This document shows positions 10,279 through 21,109 of a stretch of 64,000 nt of DNA, one piece after another. Numbering within the stretch: position 1 is the stretch's first letter; every line of letters starts with the position of its first letter. The position numbers and the translations under genes are program-made. Source of the stretch: Nakataea oryzae (taxonomy: Eukaryota > Ascomycota > Sordariomycetes > Magnaporthales > Magnaporthaceae). The DNA lies in contig PYSQ01000079.1 of assembly GCA_003049435.1 (NCBI GenBank), positions 26,333 through 90,332 on the forward strand, written 5' to 3'. Under the pieces are notes generated by a model. It had not been told where the DNA came from. It worked only from the letters and a program-made list of their open reading frames with translations, and made no database searches.

Positions 10279-10911
10279 TGTGTGCTATCGGTTCAGTAAA
10301 CCTCCCCCGGCACGCGGCCTTTGCCACCGGTGCGCGGCCCAGGCTGACCCTTATAGCTTCGGGGATCTGAGCTTGTCTCATCTGGAGGGGCATGGTTTGC
10401 GGACAGTCAAAGTTCATCCCAGAAAACCCCGTCTCACCGGCAGTCATTTGCTGGGCCTGACAAACCATGTGCATCGGAGGTGCGGGGGGCGGTACGATAT
10501 AATGAACAACGGGGGCCTGAACTGATGTGATTCTCATATAATAGGCTTTTGGTCCGCCGTCATCTCGGTTTATCCGATGCTGCTGATCGAACCTTTCTGG
10601 ATCAAGGCCAATGCTAAGCGGCCGCGCGCCGTGATCCGATGGGGAGAGTGCTGCCGGGCCAGGCCACGCCGCAGTCTTTGCTGAAATGGCGTCGCCTGGT
10701 CGGACCGACGGGTTTCGGCGGCCCCTCAAAATAGCATTCCTTTTCTGCGTGTATTATCAAAAATGCCCAAAAAGCACACATCACATTGTCACGGCTGGCT
10801 ACGCAATTGGGAAGGCAAGATTATTGTGCTTTTGGGTCGATTATAACCACCTCGTACCGTGTTTCATACACCGCCATTACTCGTTAAAACATTCGTGACG
10901 AGACATGCGGC
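10279..10911. other. Intergenic between two minus-strand genes
   Basis: 633 bp holding the promoter of the PhlG-like gene and the 3' flank of the 5'-nucleotidase gene. No other gene seen. Confidence 0.5.
10349..10356 (-). promoter_or_regulatory. TATA-like box, PhlG-like gene
   Basis: CTATAAGG on the minus strand, about 71 bp upstream of the ATG at 10278. Confidence 0.35.
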
Positions 10912-12655
10912 TTATGCCTTCCTAGCAGCACGGCGGCGGCGGGCACACTCGCCAACCGTCTTGATCCTACCGTCGAGCGCAATGTCGATGGGAGAGTGGG
11001 CAGCGAGGTAAGCAGTAAGAACAACGTCCTGGGCGTCCAGGGTTGCCCAGCCCGTGGTGGGAACCAGGAAAGAGTCGCCGCCGCCGGCAATGAAGTCGAG
11101 CGTCACGAACGTGTACTTCTTGGTCGTGTCGTTGCGATCGATGGGCTTACCCCCGACGGTGGCGCGCTTGAGCCGGCTGCCGACGGGGCCGGCTGGGTCG
11201 TAGAGGATGCGCAGGTCCTTGGAGATCTGCGGGAAGGACGTGACGGCCTTGTTGTTGAACTGGTTGACGCCCGAGACCAGGCCTTCAAGCACTTTCCACA
11301 GGTCCGCGGCCGTGTAGGTCATGTCCACAATGGTGTTGCCGAAGGGGAACGACGTCAGAACCTCGCCACGGGTGATGTTGCCCGAGTCGATGGTGGCGCG
11401 CACGCCGCCGCCGTTGATCAGGGCAAAGTCGATGCCGGCGGTGACGTTGCGGCGGTATTCCACCATGGCGCTACAACGAAGACAAGTGTTAGAATGCTGA
11501 TAATCGCAACTTACAAAATGCAACAGGGGGGTGGACGTACTCAGCCATCAGGTCGCCCAGCAAACACTCCTTGTTGCGGCACTGCGTCTGATCGAGCTCG
11601 ACGTTGGTGTAACCGACCACCTGGGCAGCAAACGCCTCAAACGGAGCGCGCCAGGCGGTAATCTGAGCCTGCAGCTCGGGGTCCTGGGCGGTGGTGTTGG
11701 TCATGTGCACGGGGGCTCCGTGATAGGCCAGGATCTTGCCCTCGGGGTCGTATGTGACGTCAATGTAGCCGACGTACTCGCCCCAGCGGTAGGCCTGGAT
11801 GATGAAGACCTCTTCGCCGTCCTTGTTGGTCTTGATAGTCGGGTATGGGCCCTGGGCGCCAGGGAAGTCGCCGAGCGGGGTGTGGCTGTGGCCGCCCATG
11901 ATCAGATGCAGGCCGGTGGTGGACTCGGCCAGGCGCTGGTCCTCATCGTAGCCGATGTGGGTGATGGCGGCGATGCGCTTGATGCTTGTGGTGGAGCGGA
12001 TGTGGTCAATGGTTGCCTGGACGGCGGCGACCGAGTCGCTGAAGGTGGTCTCCTTGCCCGGGCGAGAGATGCCCGGGGTGGTCTCGGTGGTGACGCCGAT
12101 GACGGCCAGCTGGTACTGCTCGTAGATGTGGTACGGCTTGATGGTCTTGTTGAGCACCGGGTGGGTGCTCTGGATGTTGGCCGAGATGATGGGGAAAGTC
12201 AGGTTCTTCAGGAAGTCGCCGAGCTGGTCGTCGCCGCCGTCAAACTCGTGGTTGCCGAGCGTCATGCCGTCGAAGCCCAGCTGGTTGATCGTCTCGGCGA
12301 TCTTCTCGCCGCCGTAGAAGCTGTAGAACAGCGTGCCCTGGAACTCGTCGCCGACGTTGAGGAAGAGGCTGTCCTTGTGCGAGGGGCGCGTCTCGTTCAC
12401 AAAGTGCTTGACGCGGGCGTAGCCGCCATAGCAGCCGCGCGAGGGGTTGGTGCAGTCGGTGCCGGACGAGGCGTACTGGTCGAGGTGGGCGTGCACGTCG
12501 TTGATGTGGTAAAACGAGATGTTGTAGTTGCCCTGGTCGTCGATGAAGCGCTTGTTGAGGTGGCGCTTGCTGTACAGCACGTCCTCAGCGGCGGCGGCGC
12601 CCGCGAGGGGCAGCACGCCGAGGAGCAGCTTCAGGAGAGGCGACCGGCAATGCAT
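10912..12655 (-). CDS. Secreted 5'-nucleotidase / UshA-type metallophosphoesterase
   Basis: Hydrolyses extracellular nucleoside monophosphates (or nucleotide sugars/cyclic nucleotides) to nucleosides and phosphate. Exons 11541-12655 and 10912-11470 join as DLMAD|AMVEYR, giving 557 residues. Residues 1-23 are a signal peptide. The calcineurin-like metal motifs are present: D53-x-H55 in INDVHAHLD, GNHEFD at 134-139, THIGYDED near 232, and GGHSHT at 254-259. The C-terminal 5'-nucleotidase domain shows NGGGVR, TSFPFGNT and a GGGDSF substrate loop. The 70-nt intron has a GTACGT donor. The protein ends in a strongly basic CARRRRAARKA rather than a hydrophobic GPI tail, so it is probably soluble. 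Several N-x-S/T sites fit a secreted glycoprotein. Confidence 0.93.
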
Positions 12656-13664
12656 TGCGCTGGCGGGTGCTGGCAGCTCTCGTTACGTGTCAAAGCTAAT
12701 TGGCACACTCGCTGGACCGGCTGACAGACTGATCGACTGACCGAAGCGCCCGTCCAAAGGCAGTGGCGGCAGGCCGCCATTTTTTTTATATCTGCTCCGA
12801 CGACCGACAGCATGCCGACACTGACGCGTGCTCGGCGGGCCAACGTCCAGGCTCGGTGGGCGTAAAGGGCAGATCAGCCCCGCTTCGGGATTGGCACCCG
12901 GCCTAAAGAAGCAGGTCAAGATGCAGCGAGCACGGCGGCCATGTCGTGCCGACCAACCATGATGGCGGGAGCCCCGAGTGCAGATCCATTCGGCTGGGGG
13001 GCGGGGGAAAGCGGGCCAAAGCACACGCAACCCTGGGTTTTTTTTTTCTTCCTTTTGCCTGTGCGAGTCGTGGGAGCCACAGAGCTTATCGCCTGCCGCA
13101 CGTGTCTAGCCCGCTTCATTGGCGAATTGCGAGTCGCTAGTCGCACCGGGCTCGGCAACGAGGGAAGGTGCATGTGCAAATGATACGCCATCGTGCAAGG
13201 CAGCCGCACCCCTGCAGCTGAAACGCAGCGACGTTCCAGCCCGCCAGACACTCGCCCCGCCCGCACGGCGGAGATTCCTTTGTCGTCGAGCGGCCAAATT
13301 TTCCGGTTTCTTGAACGACAGTCAACACTCCCTGCTTCGTTGGGGTTTTCAGCCGCCGGTGCAGACCAAAATCTGGACGTGACGTACGTTTCTCGGTGTA
13401 AGAATCCAGCTGTATGCAAGGCTCGCCACCACCTCGCGATCTTACACTCCTAACAGGCAGTCACGTATTTTCATGTGATTGTTCCTGCCATCGCCTTCCT
13501 TTTTAGGCGTCCGCTGGCTTATGGCAAGGGGATGACCCTCAGCTACCGACCCCACGTGGTCGACCGTCAGGCCTATATAGCTCCAGCTTGGGCCCAATTT
13601 CTGCTGTCAAACCAGCCACCCCAGCCGACCACCACACCAGGCAGGGATCTGGCCTCAACCTTCC
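12656..13664. other. Intergenic between two minus-strand genes
   Basis: About 1 kb with the 5'-nucleotidase promoter (TATA-like box 12781-12790) and the 3' flank of the GMC gene. A T9 run lies near 13038. Nothing protein-like. Confidence 0.5.
12781..12790 (-). promoter_or_regulatory. TATA-like box, 5'-nucleotidase gene
   Basis: TATAAAAAAA on the minus strand, 126 bp upstream of the ATG at 12655. Confidence 0.45.
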
Positions 13665-15564
13665 TCAGCTCAATCCCAATATTTTCTCCACTGCTTTCTC
13701 GGCCGCGATCACAATCCCTGCCTGCGGATTGGCTGTCTGGATGCCGTTTACAATGCCAGCGTCCACGACATGCAGGTTTCTGGTCCCGTAAACCTGGGCA
13801 TTTACGTCCACGACCGCCTTGCCCCCTTCTAGGCCCGAGTCGGTCCCGAGGCGTGTCGTTCCGACCCAGTGGTTCGCCGTCCTCGTCATTGTCACGGGGA
13901 TCTGTGTTGGCAGGCGAAGAGAGAACAAGACGATCGGTCAGCACTAGACCATCAGTCACGAGGATCGCCTTGGCGGTAGAGACATACCGCTTCAACATAT
14001 GATCGCACGTCTTGGCCCGGCGCCGGCTTGAGCATTATGGCCCCTGGTATCGCGGAGACGGCATCAACCACGTTGCTGACGGTGGTGATGACCGCTTCGA
14101 GGTCATGCTTGCCTTTGTCGTTAAAGTACGGCATGGTGCCCACTCCCATATTGAGCGCCGAGTCAATCGTAACGCGGCCCCGCGACGTTTTCCCCAGCCC
14201 AAGACTCGCGTGAAGGGCGGCCGAGTCTTTTGGGATGAAGATGTTAGCCGACGCTCGCTCAATTTGCAACTCTCACTGGAAGAAATGAGCTTACTGTTTC
14301 CAGAGTCGGACTGCTGGCCGAGCGTGTACGAGGTCCACTGAAAGTATCTGTTGATACCATCCACCCCTTTGACACTTTCCCAGAACACTGGGTTGATGTT
14401 TGGGGATGCCTGGGCTAAAATCCCGGATCGACTGCCCAGGTACTTGTCTGCGTCCGCCCGGAGTGGGTTGTCGAAGGCGGCGTCAAAGTCGTAGTGTACA
14501 ATTTCGGGGTGCTCAAAGACGATCTCGGTCTGGTTGAAGCACATGTCAGCTTCTGCGTTTCTGAACGCGAAAATGGCGCGTCTCACGTTGACGTGGTCGT
14601 CCAGCTCCAGTCCCACCGGAAGCTCGATCCACTGCGAAGGAGGCACCATCTTGTCGCCCTCCACGCCAGCCACCACCTCCAGCTGATCCCGTGGACCGAT
14701 GCCGCTCCGGAAGAGGATCTTGGCTGTGCCGAACACGCCGGCCGACAGAACCACGCGGCCGCTGCCTCCGCTCACAAGGTTCGCTATGCCGCTGTGGCCC
14801 GCTTCGCCAGCGGCCTCAACCTGCACGCCCGTGATCATATCATCTTGTCTCACCAGTCTCGTCACCGAGGTCTCGGTCCAGATATCGAGATTCCTACCAC
14901 CACATCCCTCCATTGCCGGGCCTAGATACGTGCGCAGGGGCCCGCCACGCTCCCCATCCATGAAAAAGTGTGCCGCGTGTGCAAAGGTGCGCTGCTTGGC
15001 CTCGGGTTCCTCGTTGGCCACGACGCCCCTCCACCCCTTGGCCGCCAGCCCCTTGGTCACCAGGTCGTACACAGCCGTGTTGTGCAGCACGCCGTCGACG
15101 GCCGGCCTCTCGGTCCAGGGGACACGCGCAAACGCCCTCTCCGTCGCCGCCACCATGTCAGCGGCGCGCCACCCCTCGGGGTTGCCGATGCCGTCCCAGT
15201 CGGCGGCCTGCGGCCTGAACCAGAGCCCCGCGTTGATGGCCGGCCCCCCGCCCAGCAGCATGCCCGTGATGGGACCGACGTCGGCGTTGCGGATCCCGTC
15301 GTTTTTGTGCCAGATGACGTTGTACAGGCCCGGAACGTCGTATCGCGTCAGGCTCGTGCCCTCGAGCCAGGCCGGCCTCCGTCTGCCGCCGGAGCTGTAG
15401 GTCGAGGCAGACCCTCGCTCGATAAGGAGGACTCTCTTTCCGGTTTCCGAGAGACGGGCCGCCACAGGCATCCCACCTGCGCCGGAGCCTACGACGATGT
15501 AGTCGTATTCAGGGCTAGTGCCGTTGCTGGTGCCATTGCTGGCCGGCTCCGTGTTTCCCTGCAT
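13665..15564 (-). CDS. GMC oxidoreductase, cellobiose dehydrogenase flavodomain-like; frame anomaly near 14275
   Basis: FAD-dependent GMC enzyme that oxidises an alcohol or sugar. Similarity to the flavin domain of fungal cellobiose dehydrogenase runs along the whole length: VVGSGAGG (FAD, residues 24-31), LLIERG, GMLLGGGPAINAGLW, LSAGVFGTAKILFRSGIGP, TSRGRVTID, then NHWVGTTRLGTDSG with the active-site His and NPQAG near the C-terminus. No haem domain and no signal peptide are seen. Most sequence lies in 14290-15564, about 13988-14270 and 13665-13901. The second junction (EA|IPVTMTR; intron 13902-13987) is good. Between the first two blocks the frame shifts within about 20 nt, and only a 19-23 nt GT..AG segment is available, too short for a normal fungal intron. 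So either a sequencing error, a frameshift or a degraded intron is present. Function may be impaired. Confidence 0.8.
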
Positions 15565-16347
15565 GACTTTTGGCTTTTCGTGTGAAGGTAGAGGATCTTT
15601 AACTTTTGTCGCATATTCAGAAAACGCAGCATTTGATCTTGAACGGCGGCACCCTGCCTACTAAGTAGTCCCGAGGAAGAAAGACTGTCGTATAGGCCTG
15701 TGATCGAGCTCACTCGCGTCTACATGCCCATTGGGTACCGTCTTGGTCAAATGCGGGGATGGCCCTGAGATACTCGGAAGCAATCCCTCCATTCCGCAAA
15801 ATGACCTAGAGTTGGCCTGCATCCCCATGGCACGAAGTTTCCAAGCCCCACGCCAGGATTTGACTTCCACTTCAGGTCTACGGCGGCTTGGTGTTGGTGG
15901 GTGTGCTGGACGTGAGTGTGACGAGACGCGGCGGCGACGGCCGGCGGGTGGCAGGGGTCCTACGGTTCAACGCAACAGGTGATTGGCAGCTCGGGACAAC
16001 AACGGCAAGTTGGATAACAGATGATCTTGCGATATCCTAAAAACAGCTAAAGGGCATAAAAAGCGGCAAGATTAAATCTACAAAATCGCATACCCAAGTC
16101 CTCTGGGACCGTGGTGGTACGCCATGCCTGTCTCCCTCGCCCGGACCGTCGCCCCGCAGACGTGGTAGGACAGACATGGGTCCATTGGCCCGTCGCCCCG
16201 ACCGCGGGTTACTTGCCAACCATGGTCCGATCGGCCGGATGACCCCACAGCCGTCTGCTGCCAAGGCGCGTGCCGGGCCAAACACCGGACAAGGCAGGCC
16301 AGGGTCTCGGGCGGTTTCCAGCCTCTTCATATCGGCATTGGCTTTGC
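15565..16347. other. Intergenic between two minus-strand genes
   Basis: 783 bp; GMC promoter side and 3' flank of the hydrolase gene. No gene, repeat or RNA recognised. Confidence 0.5.
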
Positions 16348-17545
16348 TTACTGCTCCTTGACCTCAAAAGGCGTGGGCTGCGGGTTCGACAAGGCCCACT
16401 TGATGCCGCCGTGCATGACCTGGTCCCAGACCTTGGACCCGTGTGGAAGCTTGTCGCTGAACCGCCTGTATCCGTGGGGAAGACCCGGGAAAACGTTGAC
16501 GCTTGCCGGGACGCTAAAAGGGCACATGGAAGTCAGCATTCGGGTACGTGCCTTTGTGGGCCAGGCGGACGGGCCGTTATTCCGACAAGGGGGCAAGAAA
16601 GGACAAGAAGAAGAAGAGAAGAAGAGAAAAAGGGACTCACCCCGCCTCAGCCAACAGCTTTCCGTACAGAATACCCTCGTCCCTCAGCGGGTCCATGCCC
16701 GCAATGCCGAGGGTGATGGGCGGGAGGCCCTTTGCCTGCTCGTGCGTGATGTTGCCGGGGTTGGCCAGCAGGTTGTCCGGGTCGGTCGGGATCTTGAGCA
16801 TGTCCATGAAGAAGTCTATGCGCGACATGGGCAGCAGCGGCGCGTTGGAGCACTGGACGTAGGACCAGTTCTTGTCGGGGTCCGCCAGCTGCTGCTTGGT
16901 CTTTGTGTGGCAGCTCGGCTGGATGACGATGGGGATCATGAGGACCTGGCCGGCGATCTTTGGCAGCTTGGCCAGGAACTCGCAGCCCGGCAGGGCGAGG
17001 TGCTGGGCGACGGTGATGGAGGCCGTCAGCTGGCCGCCGGCCGAGATGCCGCCGACGACGACCTTTTGCGGATCGCCGCCGACGGCGTCGATGTTTGCGT
17101 GCAGCCACGCGAAGGCGTCCTGCGAGTCGTGCCATGCCGTCGGGTAGGGGTGCGTGTCGGTGTGGCGGTAGTTGACGTTTAGCACGACGGCGCCCGTGTC
17201 GGCGGCGATGCGCGCGCAGATGCCGTCCTCGGACTTAAGCGTGCCAAAGTAGAAGCCGCCGCCGTGCAGGTGGATGTAGACGGGCAGGCCCTTCTGGCCC
17301 GCCGTCTCCTTGAGCTGGTACGTCCGCGCCGGCACCGACGAGCCGTCGCGTGTGGGGATGTCGTAGTCGGCCGTGACGAGCTTGTCGGCCAGCTTGGCGA
17401 AGCCCTCGGCCGCAAGCGACTCGCGCTGCTGGTGGCTCGCCGCCTGCTGGCTGGCCAGCTCCACGCGCGACGGCGGGGGAGGGATGCTGGGCTCGAGGGC
17501 CCGCCACTCGTCCGAGGGGATGCCGTACTTGGAGAAGTCACACAT
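16348..17545 (-). CDS. Alpha/beta hydrolase fold-3 (HSL/GDXG-type esterase)
   Basis: An intracellular carboxylesterase/lipase-like enzyme of the hormone-sensitive-lipase group. Exons 16641-17545 and 16348-16513 join as LLAEAG|VPASVNVF, giving 356 residues. The oxyanion motif HLHGGGFYFG, the nucleophile elbow GGISAGG (Ser in G-x-S-x-G-G), the Asp region LGIAGMDPLRDEG and the late LPHGYRRF histidine make a complete triad. VVLNVNYRHTDTHPYPTAW fits the family's YRLAPEHPFPAA position with substitutions. There is no signal peptide. The intron is 127 nt. The substrate is unknown; fungal relatives hydrolyse short-chain esters or lactones. Confidence 0.92.
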
Positions 17546-18472
17546 GGTGTTTTTTGGGGGGGTTTTTTTTGTGTGGGGTGGTCAGATGTGTGAGTGTGAA
17601 TGAGATGTCGGTGCTGAAGAGGCTGTCTGCTGTCTGCTGGAGAACTCCTGTCGACGTCTTTCCCGGGCGGCTGTCGTCGATATTTATGTCTGGCCCTCGG
17701 AAGCAGGTCCGATTCTCGGGGAGCTCCTCGCTGCCCCGCGACTGGCCCCGCGATAGAGCGAAGGCGCGAGGCGGGGCGGCGCGGGGGCCCCCGGGCAGGT
17801 CAGAATTCGCCGAAGCTAGGGGGAGCCCTGCGCCACTCACCTCGAAGCCTGTGTCTGAGGCGGGCGCGCTCGGCGGTCTGGCGCCGCCAGCAGCAACAAC
17901 CAAAAACAGACGCCTCACCGTGGCCAGCGCCGACTACCGCATCCACGGAATCAGACCATCTGCGACTGCGTCAGCCCGAGCCGGGGCCTACGTGGTCACT
18001 CGTATCGACGGGGTTCGGCTGGGAGCAAACCAATGAACCCCGTCTGAACATTCCCGTCGAAGCTCTGAAGCTGGCGTTGCGACTCAGCACAGCATGACTC
18101 GATGCCCAGCGGGCCCCCGCGCCGGTGGATCCAGGGGTCCTCGCCCTTTAGCTCGCGGGCGCGAGATGCGCGAGCCGCCCGTTGTCAACCGTTGTCAACC
18201 GTTGTCAACCGTTGAGAAAAAAAGCTTATTCTTCCTGCCGGTGCTGGCAATGGAACGTCGAGGCTTGACTGGTCTATGTAGATGGAGGCCCGCGGCTTGG
18301 CTTTACGCAGCGAGGTCAGCCCTCATGGCCGCAAAGCTTCTGGCTTCCCCCCTTTCAAGATGACATGTGTCACGGCAGGATATGAGGATATCTGATTCGA
18401 AAAAATGTCATCACATGCCAGCATAGCCTCTGCAATATATGGGATCACCCTAAATTCTGGGCACAGACCGCC
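17546..18472. other. Intergenic with a palindromic decamer array
   Basis: 927 bp containing the hydrolase promoter (CATAAATA at 17681-17688, minus strand) and the 18181-18210 repeat. No gene recognised. Confidence 0.5.
18181..18210. repeat. Three tandem copies of GTTGTCAACC
   Basis: Each decamer contains GTTG-T-CAAC, an odd-centred perfect palindrome, followed by a partial fourth copy (GTTGAG). Phasing of 10 nt puts all sites on one helix face. It may be a transcription-factor site array or a minisatellite. It lies 636 bp upstream of the hydrolase start. Confidence 0.75.
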
Positions 18473-19622
18473 CTAGTACACAAGCTTGTCGTCCTCTGGG
18501 ATGCTGCCATTGTCGTCCAGGGCCTCGGCGTACTCGAGGTCCAGCTTGGCAAACATCTCGAGCCTCTCGGCCAGCTCGGGGTCGGTCGAGTTGAGGTCGT
18601 CGGTGTCGTTCTGCTGCAGCTTCATGTTGAGCATGCTCTTCCATGAGCCGCAGTGACTTATAGGGAGGAGGTAGTGGAGGTGTGCAATGACTGAAGTGGC
18701 CCAGCTGTTGCAGGGAGTGCATTTCCGCCCGTGGTTAGGGTGGCCAAAAATGATGGACGGGCCGGACGGGAAGGGAAAGACGGCAAACCCTACCTGGCAG
18801 CGTTGCACCTGACGTTGGCAGAACCGGTGCACTCCTCCACGTCGCCGGGCAGGTAGCCATTCCTGTCGGCGGGGCGACCCAGCCAGAGCTCGGGCGAGGT
18901 GTGGCGGTAGTTGAGGATGATGGGCGGCAGCCGCGGCACGAGGTCGTTGGCGTGCGTCACGCGCACCAGCCTCCCGCCGCCCAGCGCGTCGGCCCAGGAC
19001 ACAAAGGCCTCGTCGCCCACGCGCGGGGCGCCGTACGTGTACGTGTCTACGGCCACGCCGCCGCCGAGCGAGTGGCCCGCCACGCGCACGCGGTAGTTGG
19101 GGTGTCCGTCGAGCGCCTCGGCCACGGCCGCGCGGACCCGCGCCGCGACCTCCTTGTAGGCGTACAGGAAGCCCGCATGCACGTGGCAGCCCGGGCAGAA
19201 CTCGCGGTCGACGGGGGAGGCGCGGAAGACGACGTCGGCGATGAAGTTCCGGACGGCGTGCGAGCCGCGGATCGCAACTGTCAAACAGCGGTGTTCGTGG
19301 TCCGCGACCAGCATGCCCAAGATGTCCGTGATGCGGCCGCTTGTGTTTGTGGCTCGTGTTAGAGTGCTTCGACGGAGAATGTTGTCCGACGGGTAGATAA
19401 ACGTACGAAAATGTCGCCAGGATCGTGGCGTTACGACTAGGGCAAACCTCGCCCTTACAGAAGGCTGCGCCAATGGCCTCAGTAATAGTTTAGGATACCT
19501 TCAGGGGCCAGACAAAAAATCGAACCTGTGTCCCCGATCTTCTGATTGGGCGCACAGTACGCCGCAGCAGGGCTGGCGATCCCGACGCCTAGCAGAGCAA
19601 GAAACGGAAATAGGAGCTTCAT
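18473..19622 (-). CDS. Secreted class 3 lipase with a missing block after the nucleophile elbow
   Basis: Fungal triacylglycerol lipase/feruloyl-esterase family (Rhizomucor miehei type). Exons 19526-19622, 19407-19464, 18794-19339 and 18473-18704 join in phase to 310 residues. Residues 1-21 are a signal peptide, followed by AYC and CKGEVCP cysteines. VAIRGSHAVRNFIADVVF and CPGCHVHAGF are typical. The triad is S142 in GHSLGG, D184 in HANDLVPRLPP and a His in AHLHYLL (242 or 244). In the R. miehei enzyme the Ser-Asp distance is 59 residues; here it is 42, since GHSLGG is followed almost at once by TYTYGAPRVG. About 17 residues (the helix behind the elbow) are absent, so activity is doubtful. The first three introns have clear CTAAC-like or GTACGT signals. 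Confidence 0.85.
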
Positions 19623-21109
19623 AGTTGTCTGGTGACTAAAATCTCGGTCGAAAAGGCACAAGAGAAGAGATACCGGTCGGTGGTGGTAGTGGGAGAAGGA
19701 TGGGTGCCGAAGAAATGACCAGCCTGTTCAAAAGCATCCTGTCTTCCAGATATATAGGAAGCAGTTGCGAGAGCGCCGAGTTAATCTTGGAGATTGTTTT
19801 TTGTGTATGTTACCTTCTGCAAACCGTCAAGATGCCCGTAGGGGAAGGAGATTAATGCCCCTGATTCTGTGCTCTCAACTTGGAGACATCAGACACCATC
19901 ATCTCCGGCTGTGTATCCGGATATATCGTCTGATCCGTCACGATCTCCATTCCTAGACACTCCCTAGCGGATACTATCGTCCCAATTGCGGGACGTCAAT
20001 GAAGATGTCGAAAGTCGAAGGACTTGTTGCAGCGCAAATCACACAAAAGTACTGCACAGGGATCGAGTAGCAACATATTTAGCTGGCGAGGCACTGTCCC
20101 AGGACACAGGTGTACGCCGGGTAGGTAGGAATTTATTTCACCTCACAGACTGCTTAAATTGCGCAGTCATGGATCATAACTCCTCTCAGCTGTCCTATCG
20201 TTCGCGCTCCTGCGTGTGCAGCATGGCAGAACACAACGTCGAGGTGGTTCTTCAAAATGCCGCATTGGCACGTTGACCAGGGAAACGGTTAATTAAACGA
20301 AAACGAAAGGGCAATGGCTCTGCGATCTGGGGATGCGTAGAAGATGGGAGGAAAGCCGAGGTGATCAAGGAGCTACCTGGGGCATTTCTTGGCGTTTTCC
20401 TAGCCCTGGTGCTTGTTCGCTGCAAGTTTTGCTAAAATTAGAATGACAGGGCAGCGACACGGCCCGCGCGAGACAATTACCACGCGTGCAGCAGCTGGCA
20501 CTGATGAATGACAGGGGAGGCTAACCATATAGATCGGTATGGATCGGTATGGCTTCGTCAGGGCAGCATGAGTTCGCGGGCAGAATGGCTCCAAGATAGA
20601 AGCCACACCATGCGGCGCACATGGCCAAGCTCGGTGGCTAGACGGGCCGCGTGTTCGGCATTGACCTGAGCCCGGGACGCACTGCGCTGGCCCTCGCGAT
20701 TTACATGGCACATACCGCCGCTTCGTCGCCGTCAACCCCAGCCTCTCCACCAGGACCGGGCCAAAGACCTGCTGCGCTTCGGCGCCATAGGATTTCACAG
20801 GATTTGCAGGACTTTTGCAGCGTTAGGCAGTCGTGCAGGCCTGCGCCGTTTTTGGCCAACGGGGTCCCGTACCCGAGTGAGGCCCTCCTGTGATATGCGC
20901 CCGCTTTGTGCTACAAAATCAACAACGTGAATGGCTCCCATTCTGCACACAGGGTGGCGACTGGCTTGGCACCTGCTTATTTGCGCGGTCAACAGCGATG
21001 ATGCGCCGTTCAACGGCAGCGTTGTCGATGGGGGTGCATCTTGATAAACAGCCTTCGTCTCTCCGCACGGTCGTTTTCCACCAAATCGCAAAATCCGTTT
21101 CCAGAGAGC
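19623..21109. other. Intergenic between divergent lipase and HET genes
   Basis: About 1.5 kb with the lipase TATA box (19751-19756) and the upstream region of the TPR-HET gene. No frame is convincing. Confidence 0.5.
19751..19756 (-). promoter_or_regulatory. TATA box, lipase gene
   Basis: TATATA within CCTATATATCT on the minus strand, about 130 bp upstream of the ATG at 19622. Confidence 0.45.

Noticed and set aside
9158..10729. 523-codon Arg/Gly-rich minus-strand frame
   Set aside because: Out-of-frame reading of the PhlG-like gene; the conserved metal-site motifs are in the other frame.
11531..12724. 397-codon plus-strand frame rich in Val/Gly/Asp
   Set aside because: Antisense to the 5'-nucleotidase exon 1.
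7047..19622. Secondary-metabolite cluster
   Set aside because: No polyketide synthase, NRPS, terpene synthase or prenyltransferase seen; tailoring-type enzymes alone do not make the case.
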